Positions 1-5,103 are shown, counted from the stretch's first letter. The stretch: 5,103 nucleotides of DNA from Candidatus Gastranaerophilales bacterium (GCA_021201175.1 JAJQFK010000221.1:1-5103); one strand, 5' to 3'. Translations and numbers: made by a program. Notes: generated by a model not told the origin, from the sequence alone.

Positions 1-12
1 ACAATGTATATA

Positions 13-537
13 TTAGGCAAAAATATTTAAAGAACCGGTATTTAAATTTGAATCTTCCGATTCTTCGCCGTTTTCAGATTGATAATAAAATGAAAACGGA
101 TTTGAACCTTTTTTATCTTTATCCATGTTGTTGGTTTCTGAAATTTGAGAAGCAGAAACTACAACAGATTCTTCTGAGGGTTGAGATAATGAATCAATTG
201 AAAAAGCTGCTTGTGTATTGCTTTCTTTTGCGCTGAATAAGCTTTGTGCTGCCTGTGAGTTTAAATATTGTACTTGCGCGCTAAAGGATTTACTTAAGTT
301 CACATCAAAATCCGTTGCGGCTTTTGAAGCAGCGAGTGCAGTTTCCGTATTGGTTCTTGATGAATATAAATCAGTACCAAGACTTACTCTGTTAAATTTT
401 GATAAATCTAACTTAGAAACATCTACTGTTTTTTCATTATTCGGATTTAAAATTTTCTCCGTAACTTTCGCAAGAGCCTGAACATCTATTTGATTGTTCA
501 GATTCAAAGAATTTACAGAGCCCACATTTAATCCCAT
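13..537 (-). CDS. Orphan Asn/Ser-rich soluble protein, 174 aa, function unknown
   Basis: I do not recognise this protein. It is a complete ORF starting at ATG (535-537, minus strand). Purine-rich Shine-Dalgarno options lie upstream: GGAG at 549-552 and AAGG at 543-546. It stops with TAA at 13-15. The product has no Cys, Trp or His, no signal peptide and no membrane segment. Residues 1-18 are Asn/Ser/Leu-rich. Residues about 17-30 and 62-104 look helical; the second stretch is Ala/Ser-rich and amphipathic. Residues 105-140 are Ser/Gln/Glu-rich and probably disordered, and an acidic patch lies at 154-163. This composition suggests an elongated or partly disordered cytoplasmic or exported protein, but that is inference. 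It is transcribed divergently from rplS and so is not part of the ribosomal operon. The full length, good ribosome-binding site and biased composition make it a real gene rather than a chance ORF. Confidence 0.82.
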   Translation of the reverse strand: MGLNVGSVNSLNLNNQIDVQALAKVTEKILNPNNEKTVDVSKLDLSKFNRVSLGTDLYSSRTNTETALAASKAATDFDVNLSKSFSAQVQYLNSQAAQSLFSAKESNTQAAFSIDSLSQPSEESVVVSASQISETNNMDKDKKGSNPFSFYYQSENGEESEDSNLNTGSLNIFA

Positions 538-664
538 TTTTGCCTTTTCTCCATAGTTTACAATTATCTTATCGGCAAAATTTTTTAAAACTTTAGGTTT
601 AAAAGCAACAATGTTAACTTTTATTAAGGCATTAAAAATTTTTCTTTATATTTTGTAAAAATAC

Positions 665-693
665 TTGAAGAAAAATTATGTTTTTTATATTAT
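665..693 (+). promoter_or_regulatory. Candidate sigma-70-type promoter for rplS
   Basis: A TTGAAG -35-like box (665-670) is followed after exactly 17 bases by TATTAT (688-693), matching the TTGACA/TATAAT consensus at 4/6 and 5/6 positions. Transcription would start near 700, about 32 bases before the rplS ATG. In DNA this AT-rich such matches arise often by chance. The correct spacing and the position between two divergent genes are what favour it. No equally good promoter was found for the minus-strand gene in the same gap. Confidence 0.5.
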
Positions 694-696
694 ATC

Positions 697-714
697 AATA
701 ATTGAATAATTATT
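697..714 (+). repeat. AT-only inverted repeat before rplS
   Basis: AATAATT (697-703) and AATTATT (708-714) are perfect reverse complements separated by a four-base loop. The repeat lies between the candidate -10 box and the AAAGGA ribosome-binding site (718-723) of rplS. It has no G-C pairs, so as RNA it would be weak, and the inferred transcript start falls inside the left arm. It could be a protein-binding palindrome, but may also be chance in AT-rich sequence. Confidence 0.3.
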
Positions 715-731
715 AGTAAAGGAATGTAATC

Positions 732-1085
732 ATGAACCCTATAGTAGAAAGTTTAGGAAAAGAATATTTAAATAAAGAATTACCGGAGTTAAATCCCGGA
801 GATACAGTAAGAGTTTCCGTAAGAATTATAGAAGGAAACAAAGAAAGAACACAGGCTTTTGAAGGTACTATCCTAAAAAAACGCGGCAGCGGTGTCGGAA
901 AAACTATTACGGTAAGAAAAGTTTTTCAGGGTGTCGGTGTTGAGCGTGTTTTCCCTGTTTATTCTCCTCGTGTTGAAAAAATTACCGTTGTAAGACGCGG
1001 TGATGTTAAACGTGCTAAGTTATATTACCTTAGAGAACGTGCTGGTAAAGCTACACGTATAAGAGAAAAAATTGAAAAAAAATAG
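732..1085 (+). CDS. rplS: 50S ribosomal protein L19
   Basis: This is a structural protein of the large ribosomal subunit, located at the 30S-50S interface. Its 117 residues match the usual length of the bacterial family. Recognisable family segments are the N-terminal helix followed by PGDTVRVSVRIIEG (22-35), the strand and basic loop FEGTILKKRGSGVGKTITVRK spanning 43-63, GVGVERVFPVYSP (67-79), and the C-terminal signature RRGDVKRAKLYYLRERAGKATRI spanning 88-110. The ATG at 732 has AAAGGA at 718-723 with an 8-base spacer. The stop is TAG at 1083-1085. In many bacteria rplS follows rpsP-rimM-trmD. Here the neighbour upstream is a divergent unrelated gene, so rplS begins its own transcript. Downstream come rbgA and rnhB, as in Bacillus. 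Nothing in the protein looks broken or unusual. Confidence 0.98.
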   Translation: MNPIVESLGKEYLNKELPELNPGDTVRVSVRIIEGNKERTQAFEGTILKKRGSGVGKTITVRKVFQGVGVERVFPVYSPRVEKITVVRRGDVKRAKLYYLRERAGKATRIREKIEKK

Positions 1086-1101
1086 ATTAGGTATATAAAT
1101 A

Positions 1102-1144
1102 ACAAAAGCCATAGTCATTGTTTTACTTTGAGTATGGCTTTTGT
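1102..1144 (+). terminator. Perfect 12-bp hairpin after rplS, terminator or attenuator
   Basis: The 12-base arms at 1102-1113 (ACAAAAGCCATA) and 1133-1144 are exact reverse complements around a 19-base loop. The hairpin starts 16 bases after the rplS stop and ends 6 bases before the rbgA Shine-Dalgarno. The right arm itself contains CTTTTGT, but no clear T-run follows the stem, so this is not a classic intrinsic terminator. It could reduce read-through from the highly expressed rplS into rbgA, act as a processing or stability element, or work on the opposite strand. Confidence 0.5.
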
Positions 1145-1160
1145 GTATATGAGGTAATAA

Positions 1161-2003
1161 ATGGAACATATCCACTGGTATCCCGGACATATTGCTAAAG
1201 CAGAAAAAAAACTCAAAGAACAAATTAATGTAGTTGATGTTATTATTGAAGTTCTTGATGCCAGATTGCCGGAGAGTTCTTCTTATCCGGATATAGAAAA
1301 AATTTTAAAGGATAAACCAAAGCTTATTCTTTTAAATAAGTACGATTTAGCAGATATAGAGCAAACGAAAAAATGGCAAAAAATCTTAAAAGACAGATTT
1401 CATTGTGCTGTTATTCCGACATGTTCTTCTGATAATAAGGATTTATCTAAAATTATTAATAAAACTATTGAACTTGGTCAGCCTAAAATAATCTCGCTTA
1501 TAAAAAAAGGGCTTCTACCTAGAGCTGTAAGAGCTATGGTTGTAGGAATGCCCAATGTGGGGAAGTCCAGTATTATTAATAAACTCATAAAAAAAGCAAA
1601 AACAAAAACAGGTGCGAAAGCGGGTATTACGCGAGAACAGCAATGGGTAAGAATTAATCCGAAAATAGATTTGCTTGATACTCCGGGAATCATCCCCATG
1701 AAACAAGAAAATCAAAATAACGCATATAAACTTGCATTTGTTGATTCTATAGGTCAGAATGCTTATGATATAGAAGCTGTTGCTGCTGTTTTTATAGAAA
1801 ATATTAATGAATTATATCCCGATTTAATAAAAAATTATTATAAATTAGATAACGACCCTGTCAACATTGAATCAATTGCTATAAAACGCAATTGGCTTAT
1901 ATCCGGCGCAAAAGCGGATACGAAACGTTGTGCACAAAATATATTAAATGATTTCAGAACAGGAAGATTAGGCAGGCTTACTTTGGATTTGGCAAATGAA
2001 TAA
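1161..2003 (+). CDS. rbgA: Ribosome biogenesis GTPase RbgA/YlqF
   Basis: This is a circularly permuted GTPase (YlqF/RbgA family) that acts in late 50S subunit maturation. Its 280 residues match the usual size of about 280-290. The G motifs occur in the permuted order: G4 NKYD (59-62), a G5-like TCS (87-89), G1/P-loop GMPNVGKSS (129-137), G2 GIT with Thr157, and G3 DTPG (173-176). The N-terminal WYPGH (6-10) corresponds to WFPGH in B. subtilis RbgA, whose His9 is implicated in GTP hydrolysis; His10 is the equivalent here. The C-terminal helical domain (about 190-280) ends with DFRTGRLGRLTLD (264-276), typical of the family and probably contacting rRNA. The ATG at 1161 has GAGGT at 1151-1155. 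The last 8 bases overlap rnhB, implying a shared transcript. All catalytic motifs are intact. Confidence 0.96.
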   Translation: MEHIHWYPGHIAKAEKKLKEQINVVDVIIEVLDARLPESSSYPDIEKILKDKPKLILLNKYDLADIEQTKKWQKILKDRFHCAVIPTCSSDNKDLSKIINKTIELGQPKIISLIKKGLLPRAVRAMVVGMPNVGKSSIINKLIKKAKTKTGAKAGITREQQWVRINPKIDLLDTPGIIPMKQENQNNAYKLAFVDSIGQNAYDIEAVAAVFIENINELYPDLIKNYYKLDNDPVNIESIAIKRNWLISGAKADTKRCAQNILNDFRTGRLGRLTLDLANE

Positions 2004-2658
2004 ATTATTTGATTTTGATAAAAGATTACTAAAAGAATGCAGCTATATTATAGGTACTGATGAAGCAGGCAGAGGTCCGGGCGCCGGTTCCGTTTTTGCA
2101 GCTGCTGTTTGTTTTACTTCCTATGACAGCGATTTAATTTATTCTTTAAATAAAATTAATGATTCAAAACAGCTATCGGAAAAAACCAGAAGTGAACTTT
2201 ATCAAATTATTGTCAATAACAGTATTTATGCAATTTATGACGGAAGTGTGGAGCAAATAGAGGAGCTTAATATCCTCAGGACATCTCTTTTGACAATGAA
2301 CAAAGCCTGTACAGAAGTTATCTCCAAACTAAATTCAGATAATATCATAGTGCTTGTAGACGGAAATAAAAAAATTCCTGATTTTAATTACCGGCAGGAA
2401 ACAATAGTCAAGGGCGATACAAAGTCTGCTGCAATTGCTGCGGCAAGTATTCTTGCAAAGGTGACACGTGATAAAGTTATGACTGAATTAGATAAACAAT
2501 ATCCTATGTATGGTTGGGCGAAAAATAAGGGTTATATGACAAAAGCCCACTTAGAGGCAGTCAGTAAGTACGGTTTAACAAAATGGCACAGAAAGAAATT
2601 TTTTAAAAAATATATGGAGAAATCAGAACAATTAAGTATACTAAATACACTTGTTTAA
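1996..2658 (+). CDS. rnhB: Ribonuclease HII
   Basis: RNase HII cleaves the RNA strand of RNA-DNA hybrids and nicks 5' of single ribonucleotides embedded in DNA, starting ribonucleotide excision repair. The 220 residues fit the family. Metal-binding acidic residues are visible: Asp22 and Glu23 in TDEAGRG (21-27), Asp122 in VDGN (121-124) and Asp141 in KGDTKS (139-144). Other family segments are NDSKQL (55-60), AAASILAKVTRD (148-159), and the C-terminal YPMYGWAKNKGY (169-180) followed by H184 and WHRKKF (197-202). The motif after DEAGRG reads PGAGSV where PLAGPV is usual, a mild variant. The ATG at 1996 lies inside the end of rbgA (8-base overlap). A weak GGA at 1985-1987 suggests translational coupling. 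A role in genome maintenance beside ribosome genes reflects conserved gene order, not a shared pathway. Confidence 0.97.
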   Translation: MNKLFDFDKRLLKECSYIIGTDEAGRGPGAGSVFAAAVCFTSYDSDLIYSLNKINDSKQLSEKTRSELYQIIVNNSIYAIYDGSVEQIEELNILRTSLLTMNKACTEVISKLNSDNIIVLVDGNKKIPDFNYRQETIVKGDTKSAAIAAASILAKVTRDKVMTELDKQYPMYGWAKNKGYMTKAHLEAVSKYGLTKWHRKKFFKKYMEKSEQLSILNTLV

Positions 2659-2661
2659 CTT

Positions 2662-2689
2662 TTGTAAAAAAATTTAATAAAATTATAAA
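2662..2689 (+). promoter_or_regulatory. Possible promoter for the 641-aa membrane protein gene
   Basis: TTGTAA (2662-2667) and TATAAA (2684-2689) are separated by 16 bases, in the 104-base gap after rnhB. A transcript would start near 2696 and leave a leader of about 67 bases. The region is almost pure A/T, so chance matches are likely, and the -10 box overlaps an AT-only inverted repeat. Confidence 0.3.
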
Positions 2690-2706
2690 AAATGCGCAAT
2701 TTTATT
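2676..2706 (+). repeat. AT-only inverted repeat after rnhB, weak terminator candidate
   Basis: AATAAAATT (2676-2684) and AATTTTATT (2698-2706) pair perfectly over 9 bp around a 13-base loop containing GCGC. It lies 17 bases after the rnhB stop. The stem has no G-C pairs and only a short GTTT follows, so intrinsic termination here would be inefficient. It may instead be a stability element, an operator, or chance. Confidence 0.3.
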
Positions 2707-2762
2707 GTTTCAGGGATATTAAAATAAGAGTAAAAGTAAAGACAATATAAATTAGGTATTAT

Positions 2763-4688
2763 ATGCAGATTAACAGAATTAGTCCGGTTGTTCAAAACAG
2801 AAAAAATACGAATAAAAATATTGTAAAATCAAATAATACTGCTATAAAACAAAATAAATCAAATACATCAAATACATCATTTAAAGGCGGTGTGGATTCT
2901 GTTTGTCTAAAGGTAGCGGATTTAATAGAAAACGGCGGTTTATTCATATCATTTACATTACAGGATATGCTCGGAACAAATCTTCCGCGTCCTTTGATGG
3001 GTTTAAGAAGAAATAAGAAAGAAAATAACGGCGAACAAAATAAAAGTTTTGCTTTAAAAGAAATGGTTAGAGAATTTCTGACAGGACCCAGCATGTTTAT
3101 AATCCCTATGGGACTTTTGAAAGTTGGGAAACCTGTTTTCGGTAAAACAGTTGATGTTCCGATGAAGGTTATTAAGTCTTTAGGGGATATTCATGCTGCA
3201 AATCCGTTAACAGAATCGGGAAAAGCAATAGGTAAAGAAGAATTCTATAAAAATGCGTTTTCTCAAATATTAAAAAATGCAAAAGAAGAAGAAGTAATTA
3301 CTCCGGATACGATTCAAACAGCAGAGAAGTTTGCGAATAAATTAATAAATCTTCCGCAAGATAAAAAGGCGGCAAAAGATATAATTGGAAATATTACAGA
3401 TGAATTTACAACTATTACTAAACAACATGCCTCAAACCCTGTTTATACGGATTTCACGGTTGCAAAATTGTCTGGCAATACATCTGTAAAATTTAATAAA
3501 GCACTAAATTTTATGCAGTCGTATGCTGATGATGTTGTAGAGAAAACATCAAATTTCGGCAGTGAAAATATCAGTGAAAATATTACAAAATTTGTCAATA
3601 AAAAAGTTTTGGGCAGACTGGGTATGATTGCCGGAATGTATGCAGCAGTTATGCTATTCCTTCAAGTAATACCAAGAATTTATAATAAAGCCGAAGGTGA
3701 AAAAAATGCCGGCTTAAAGGGATTAATGAAGGAAGAAACTTTTAATAATTCTGCCGAAAATAAAAACACAACTACAGATAAGAAACAGGATAAGGCAAAT
3801 CCGTCATTCGGGTCTGCTGCCGGTGCCGTAGAAAAATTAACGGGAAACGGATTAATCGGAAGAATGGCGGGAGGTATAGAATTTGACGGTTGTAATGTGT
3901 CTTTTCCTTTGCTTCTTGGTATAATGACGGGCGGTATCCTGCTTCCAAGAACATTACAAGCTAAAGATGAATACGACAGAGAAGAAATTCTAAGGCGTGA
4001 CTTAGTCACTTGTGCAACAATGTGTTTCGCGGAAAAAGAGTTAAGAAAAGGATTTTCCAAATTAAACGAAACTAAATCAGGGCTTGTTCTTGCTGCAAAA
4101 GATTCGCAGTATGCACAAAAATCGCTTCCTAAAAAGGTGTTTGATTATTTAAGACCGATAAAAGGTATACAGGTCTTAAATTCGGAACAAATAGTTTCAA
4201 AATACTCCGGCATTGATAAATATAAAGATGGGATTAAAGGATTCTGTGATTACATTAGTAATCAAGGCGGAAATTTATCAAAGGTATTCAGTGTTACGGA
4301 TGAATCTAAATCACTGGTAAATTCTTTACTTGAAAAAGAAGGACACAATATAGCGAATGCGGATAATAATGTAATTACTGATATACTTAGTAAGGCAGAC
4401 CCGAAAGAAATAGATAAAATTACGAGTTTATTTAAAGATAAAAATAACCCATGGGTAACAAAAGCTAAAACATTAAATGCAAGATTCACAGCCTTATCTG
4501 TATTAGTGCTTGTTCCTGTATTTTTAGGATTTTTGCTTCCATGGATTAATGAAAAATCTACAAAAAAACGTATAGCGGAAAAAAATCAGATTAATAATGT
4601 ACAAAAAAATACAAATGCAAATTTTACTCCTAAAGAAGATGAAAGAGCTGCAAAAATATTTTCTGATATTAGAAATTTAACAAAATAA
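2763..4688 (+). CDS. Multi-segment membrane protein with SFKGG leader, 641 aa, function unknown
   Basis: I do not recognise a characterised family. The ATG at 2763 follows AGGT (2754-2757) with a 5-base spacer. Residues 1-38 form a polar Asn/Lys/Ser/Thr-rich leader ending in SFKGG (39-43). It is not a classical signal peptide, having no hydrophobic core. Hydrophobic stretches lie at about 56-71, 109-122, 285-306, 380-396 and 577-594; the third and last are the most convincing membrane helices. Between them are a charged, probably soluble helical domain (about 150-280), a low-complexity Lys/Asn/Thr linker (331-346) and a soluble region (about 400-570). A basic tail follows the last helix. Two short in-frame tandem repeats encode NTSNTS and SENISENI. 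I infer a membrane-anchored protein. SFKG leaders are, from memory, common in Gastranaerophilales proteomes. The gene has its own likely terminator. Confidence 0.92.
   Translation: MQINRISPVVQNRKNTNKNIVKSNNTAIKQNKSNTSNTSFKGGVDSVCLKVADLIENGGLFISFTLQDMLGTNLPRPLMGLRRNKKENNGEQNKSFALKEMVREFLTGPSMFIIPMGLLKVGKPVFGKTVDVPMKVIKSLGDIHAANPLTESGKAIGKEEFYKNAFSQILKNAKEEEVITPDTIQTAEKFANKLINLPQDKKAAKDIIGNITDEFTTITKQHASNPVYTDFTVAKLSGNTSVKFNKALNFMQSYADDVVEKTSNFGSENISENITKFVNKKVLGRLGMIAGMYAAVMLFLQVIPRIYNKAEGEKNAGLKGLMKEETFNNSAENKNTTTDKKQDKANPSFGSAAGAVEKLTGNGLIGRMAGGIEFDGCNVSFPLLLGIMTGGILLPRTLQAKDEYDREEILRRDLVTCATMCFAEKELRKGFSKLNETKSGLVLAAKDSQYAQKSLPKKVFDYLRPIKGIQVLNSEQIVSKYSGIDKYKDGIKGFCDYISNQGGNLSKVFSVTDESKSLVNSLLEKEGHNIANADNNVITDILSKADPKEIDKITSLFKDKNNPWVTKAKTLNARFTALSVLVLVPVFLGFLLPWINEKSTKKRIAEKNQINNVQKNTNANFTPKEDERAAKIFSDIRNLTK
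2862..2879 (+). repeat. 9-bp in-frame tandem duplication (NTS NTS)
   Basis: AATACATCA occurs twice, head to tail, at 2862-2870 and 2871-2879. It encodes residues 34-36 and 37-39 of the membrane protein, immediately before the FKGG motif. The unit is a multiple of three, so copy-number change would lengthen the leader without breaking the frame. Confidence 0.85.
3561..3584 (+). repeat. 12-bp in-frame tandem duplication (SENI SENI)
   Basis: Two adjacent 12-base units at 3561-3572 and 3573-3584 differ only at the last base (C versus T). They encode residues 267-270 and 271-274 of the membrane protein, just before its strongest hydrophobic segment. The near-identity at third positions suggests a recent duplication. 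Confidence 0.85.
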
Positions 4689-4732
4689 TACAATCCGCCA
4701 TTTAAAAGTATGATTGGGGGATTATATTATTT
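4683..4732 (+). terminator. Likely terminator hairpin of the 641-aa protein gene
   Basis: Bases 4683-4700 pair with 4715-4732 at 16 of 18 positions; the mismatches are C4691/A4724 and G4697/G4718. The core AATCCGCCA (4692-4700) against TGGGGGATT (4715-4723) carries the G-C pairs. The loop is 14 bases. The 3' side continues as a T-rich stretch ending in TATTATTTGTT. The left arm includes the TAA stop codon (4686-4688). The imperfect T-tract makes efficiency uncertain. Confidence 0.5.
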
Positions 4733-4768
4733 GTTCGCTTTTGGTTTACTTTTTTGCGGCAAGAGGGA

Positions 4769-4784
4769 AGGCAGTTTAGTGCCT
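4769..4784 (+). repeat. Short inverted repeat AGGCA/TGCCT in intergenic region
   Basis: AGGCA (4769-4773) and TGCCT (4780-4784) form a 5-bp stem with a 6-base loop. It lies between the putative terminator and the candidate promoter of the last gene. No T-run follows, so it is not a terminator on the + strand. It could be a small operator, or chance. Confidence 0.25.
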
Positions 4785-4815
4785 AAATTAAAAATTGTTT
4801 CGGTTTTTTACGAAA

Positions 4816-4845
4816 TTGTCGAAATATTGTTCTGTATAATATAAT
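4816..4845 (+). promoter_or_regulatory. Candidate promoter for the TTG-initiated membrane protein
   Basis: TTGTCG (4816-4821) and TATAAT (4840-4845) are separated by 18 bases. A second perfect TATAAT overlaps it at 4835-4840, but with a poorer -35. The transcript would start near 4850, just upstream of the ribosome-binding site, giving a very short leader. A direct repeat of CGAAAT (4811-4816 and 4820-4825, 9-base period) overlaps the -35 box and might bind a regulator. Confidence 0.5.
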
Positions 4846-4854
4846 ATTAAAATC

Positions 4855-4860
4855 AGGAGG
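4855..4860 (+). promoter_or_regulatory. Strong Shine-Dalgarno deciding a TTG start
   Basis: AGGAGG (4855-4860) is a complete match to the anti-Shine-Dalgarno and the strongest ribosome-binding site in the window. A 7-base spacer leads to TTG at 4868. The first in-frame ATG (4922) is 54 bases further on and has no comparable site, so TTG is the likely start. Confidence 0.85.
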
Positions 4861-4867
4861 GGAAGTT

Positions 4868-5103
4868 TTGCCGGAACCGAAATATAATAATTTAAAAATT
4901 AATACGGATTTATACACTTCAATGTATGAACAGTATTATTTTAAAGAAAATTATTCAAAACCTGTTAAACCTATAAAAAAACTAAAAAGGAAGAAGGAAG
5001 CGCCGTTATTATATAAGGTCTTTAGTATTTTTGCATGTTTGTTTTTATTGTTTTTTCTTTTTCCGTACTCGTTTAATAATTTTAATGTCTCTTATACACA
5101 ACT
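4868..5103 (+). CDS. N-terminal part of a single-pass or larger membrane protein, unknown (cut by window end)
   Basis: The frame is open from TTG at 4868 to the end of the window, giving 78 codons plus two bases with no stop, so the gene is partial. The start rests on the AGGAGG site 7 bases upstream; an ATG at codon 19 is the alternative. Residues 1-30 are polar and Tyr/Asn-rich. Residues 31-44 are strongly basic (KPVKPIKKLKRKKE). A hydrophobic Phe/Leu-rich segment follows at about 47-66, ending in FPYSF. By the positive-inside rule this predicts a cytoplasmic N-terminus and a membrane anchor, with the remainder outside or continuing through the membrane. This layout is common in bitopic cell-envelope enzymes and division proteins, but nothing here identifies one. 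It has its own candidate promoter and so is probably not co-transcribed with the preceding gene. Confidence 0.8.
   Translation, partial: MPEPKYNNLKINTDLYTSMYEQYYFKENYSKPVKPIKKLKRKKEAPLLYKVFSIFACLFLLFFLFPYSFNNFNVSYTQ

Noticed and set aside
48..481. Two + strand ORFs opposite the 174-aa protein
   Set aside because: They are antisense to the better-supported minus-strand gene, lack ribosome-binding sites, and have irregular Cys/Leu-rich composition.
13..537. Flagellin-like reading of the N-terminus (NVGSVNSLNLNNQ)
   Set aside because: The resemblance is only compositional; the conserved flagellin D0/D1 heptads and the C-terminal partner helix are absent.
1478..1715. Minus-strand ORFs across the RbgA P-loop region
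   Set aside because: They are antisense to the conserved GTPase motifs of rbgA and show no independent signals.
2792..3094. A 100-codon minus-strand ORF rich in Phe, Leu and Ser
   Set aside because: It is antisense to the Lys/Asn-rich leader of the 641-aa protein; AAA/AAT codons read backwards give Phe/Ile/Leu, mimicking a membrane protein.
3680..4060. A 126-codon minus-strand ORF opposite the large membrane protein
   Set aside because: It lies wholly antisense to an intact gene, has no convincing start region, and its composition mirrors the opposite strand's Lys/Asn codons.
4710..4844. A 44-codon + strand ORF encoding a hydrophobic peptide (MIGGLYYLFAFGLLFCG at its start)
   Set aside because: No Shine-Dalgarno precedes the ATG, the start lies in the loop of the putative terminator hairpin, and its end overlaps the candidate promoter of the next gene. 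T-rich DNA gives hydrophobic codons by chance, and LLFC is not a valid lipobox.
1..5103. Search for tRNA, rRNA, CRISPR arrays, insertion sequences or phage genes
   Set aside because: No cloverleaf-like segments, spaced repeats, transposase motifs or terminal inverted repeats were seen; the only repeats are short.

Overview
The window is AT-rich bacterial DNA (roughly one third G+C by eye) with tightly packed genes. It combines a conserved ribosome/RNA-maintenance cluster with lineage-specific proteins I cannot assign. The core is rplS (ribosomal protein L19), rbgA/ylqF (circularly permuted 50S-assembly GTPase) and rnhB (ribonuclease HII), all on the + strand and in the order known from Bacillus subtilis. 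The flanking proteins point elsewhere. A 641-residue membrane protein begins with an Asn/Lys/Ser-rich leader ending in SFKGG, and a 174-residue Asn/Ser-rich protein has no Cys, Trp or His. I associate the SFKG leader with the gut Cyanobacteria relatives Candidatus Gastranaerophilales (Melainabacteria/Vampirovibrionia). That assignment is recall plus inference; a low-GC Firmicute is the main alternative.

Layout. 13-537 (-): orphan soluble protein, transcribed away from rplS. 538-731: divergent intergenic region with a good candidate rplS promoter (665-693). 732-1085 (+): rplS. 1102-1144: perfect 12-bp inverted repeat, a possible terminator or attenuator. 1161-2003 (+): rbgA. 1996-2658 (+): rnhB, overlapping rbgA by 8 bp. 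2659-2762: very AT-rich spacer with a weak hairpin and a possible promoter. 2763-4688 (+): large multi-segment membrane protein of unknown function. 4683-4732: long imperfect hairpin that includes its stop codon, probably its terminator. 4733-4867: spacer with a candidate promoter and a very strong Shine-Dalgarno. 4868-5103 (+): 5' part of a TTG-initiated membrane protein that runs off the window.

How the genes relate. L19 sits at the 30S/50S interface, RbgA acts late in 50S maturation, and RNase HII removes ribonucleotides from DNA. rbgA and rnhB are very probably co-transcribed and translationally coupled. rplS may be partly uncoupled from them by the hairpin at 1102-1144. The large membrane protein and the C-terminal partial gene appear to be separate transcription units. 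No RNA genes, insertion sequences, CRISPR arrays or prophage genes were seen. The most unusual content is the 641-residue protein, with its SFKG leader, in-frame tandem repeats and possible two-module architecture.
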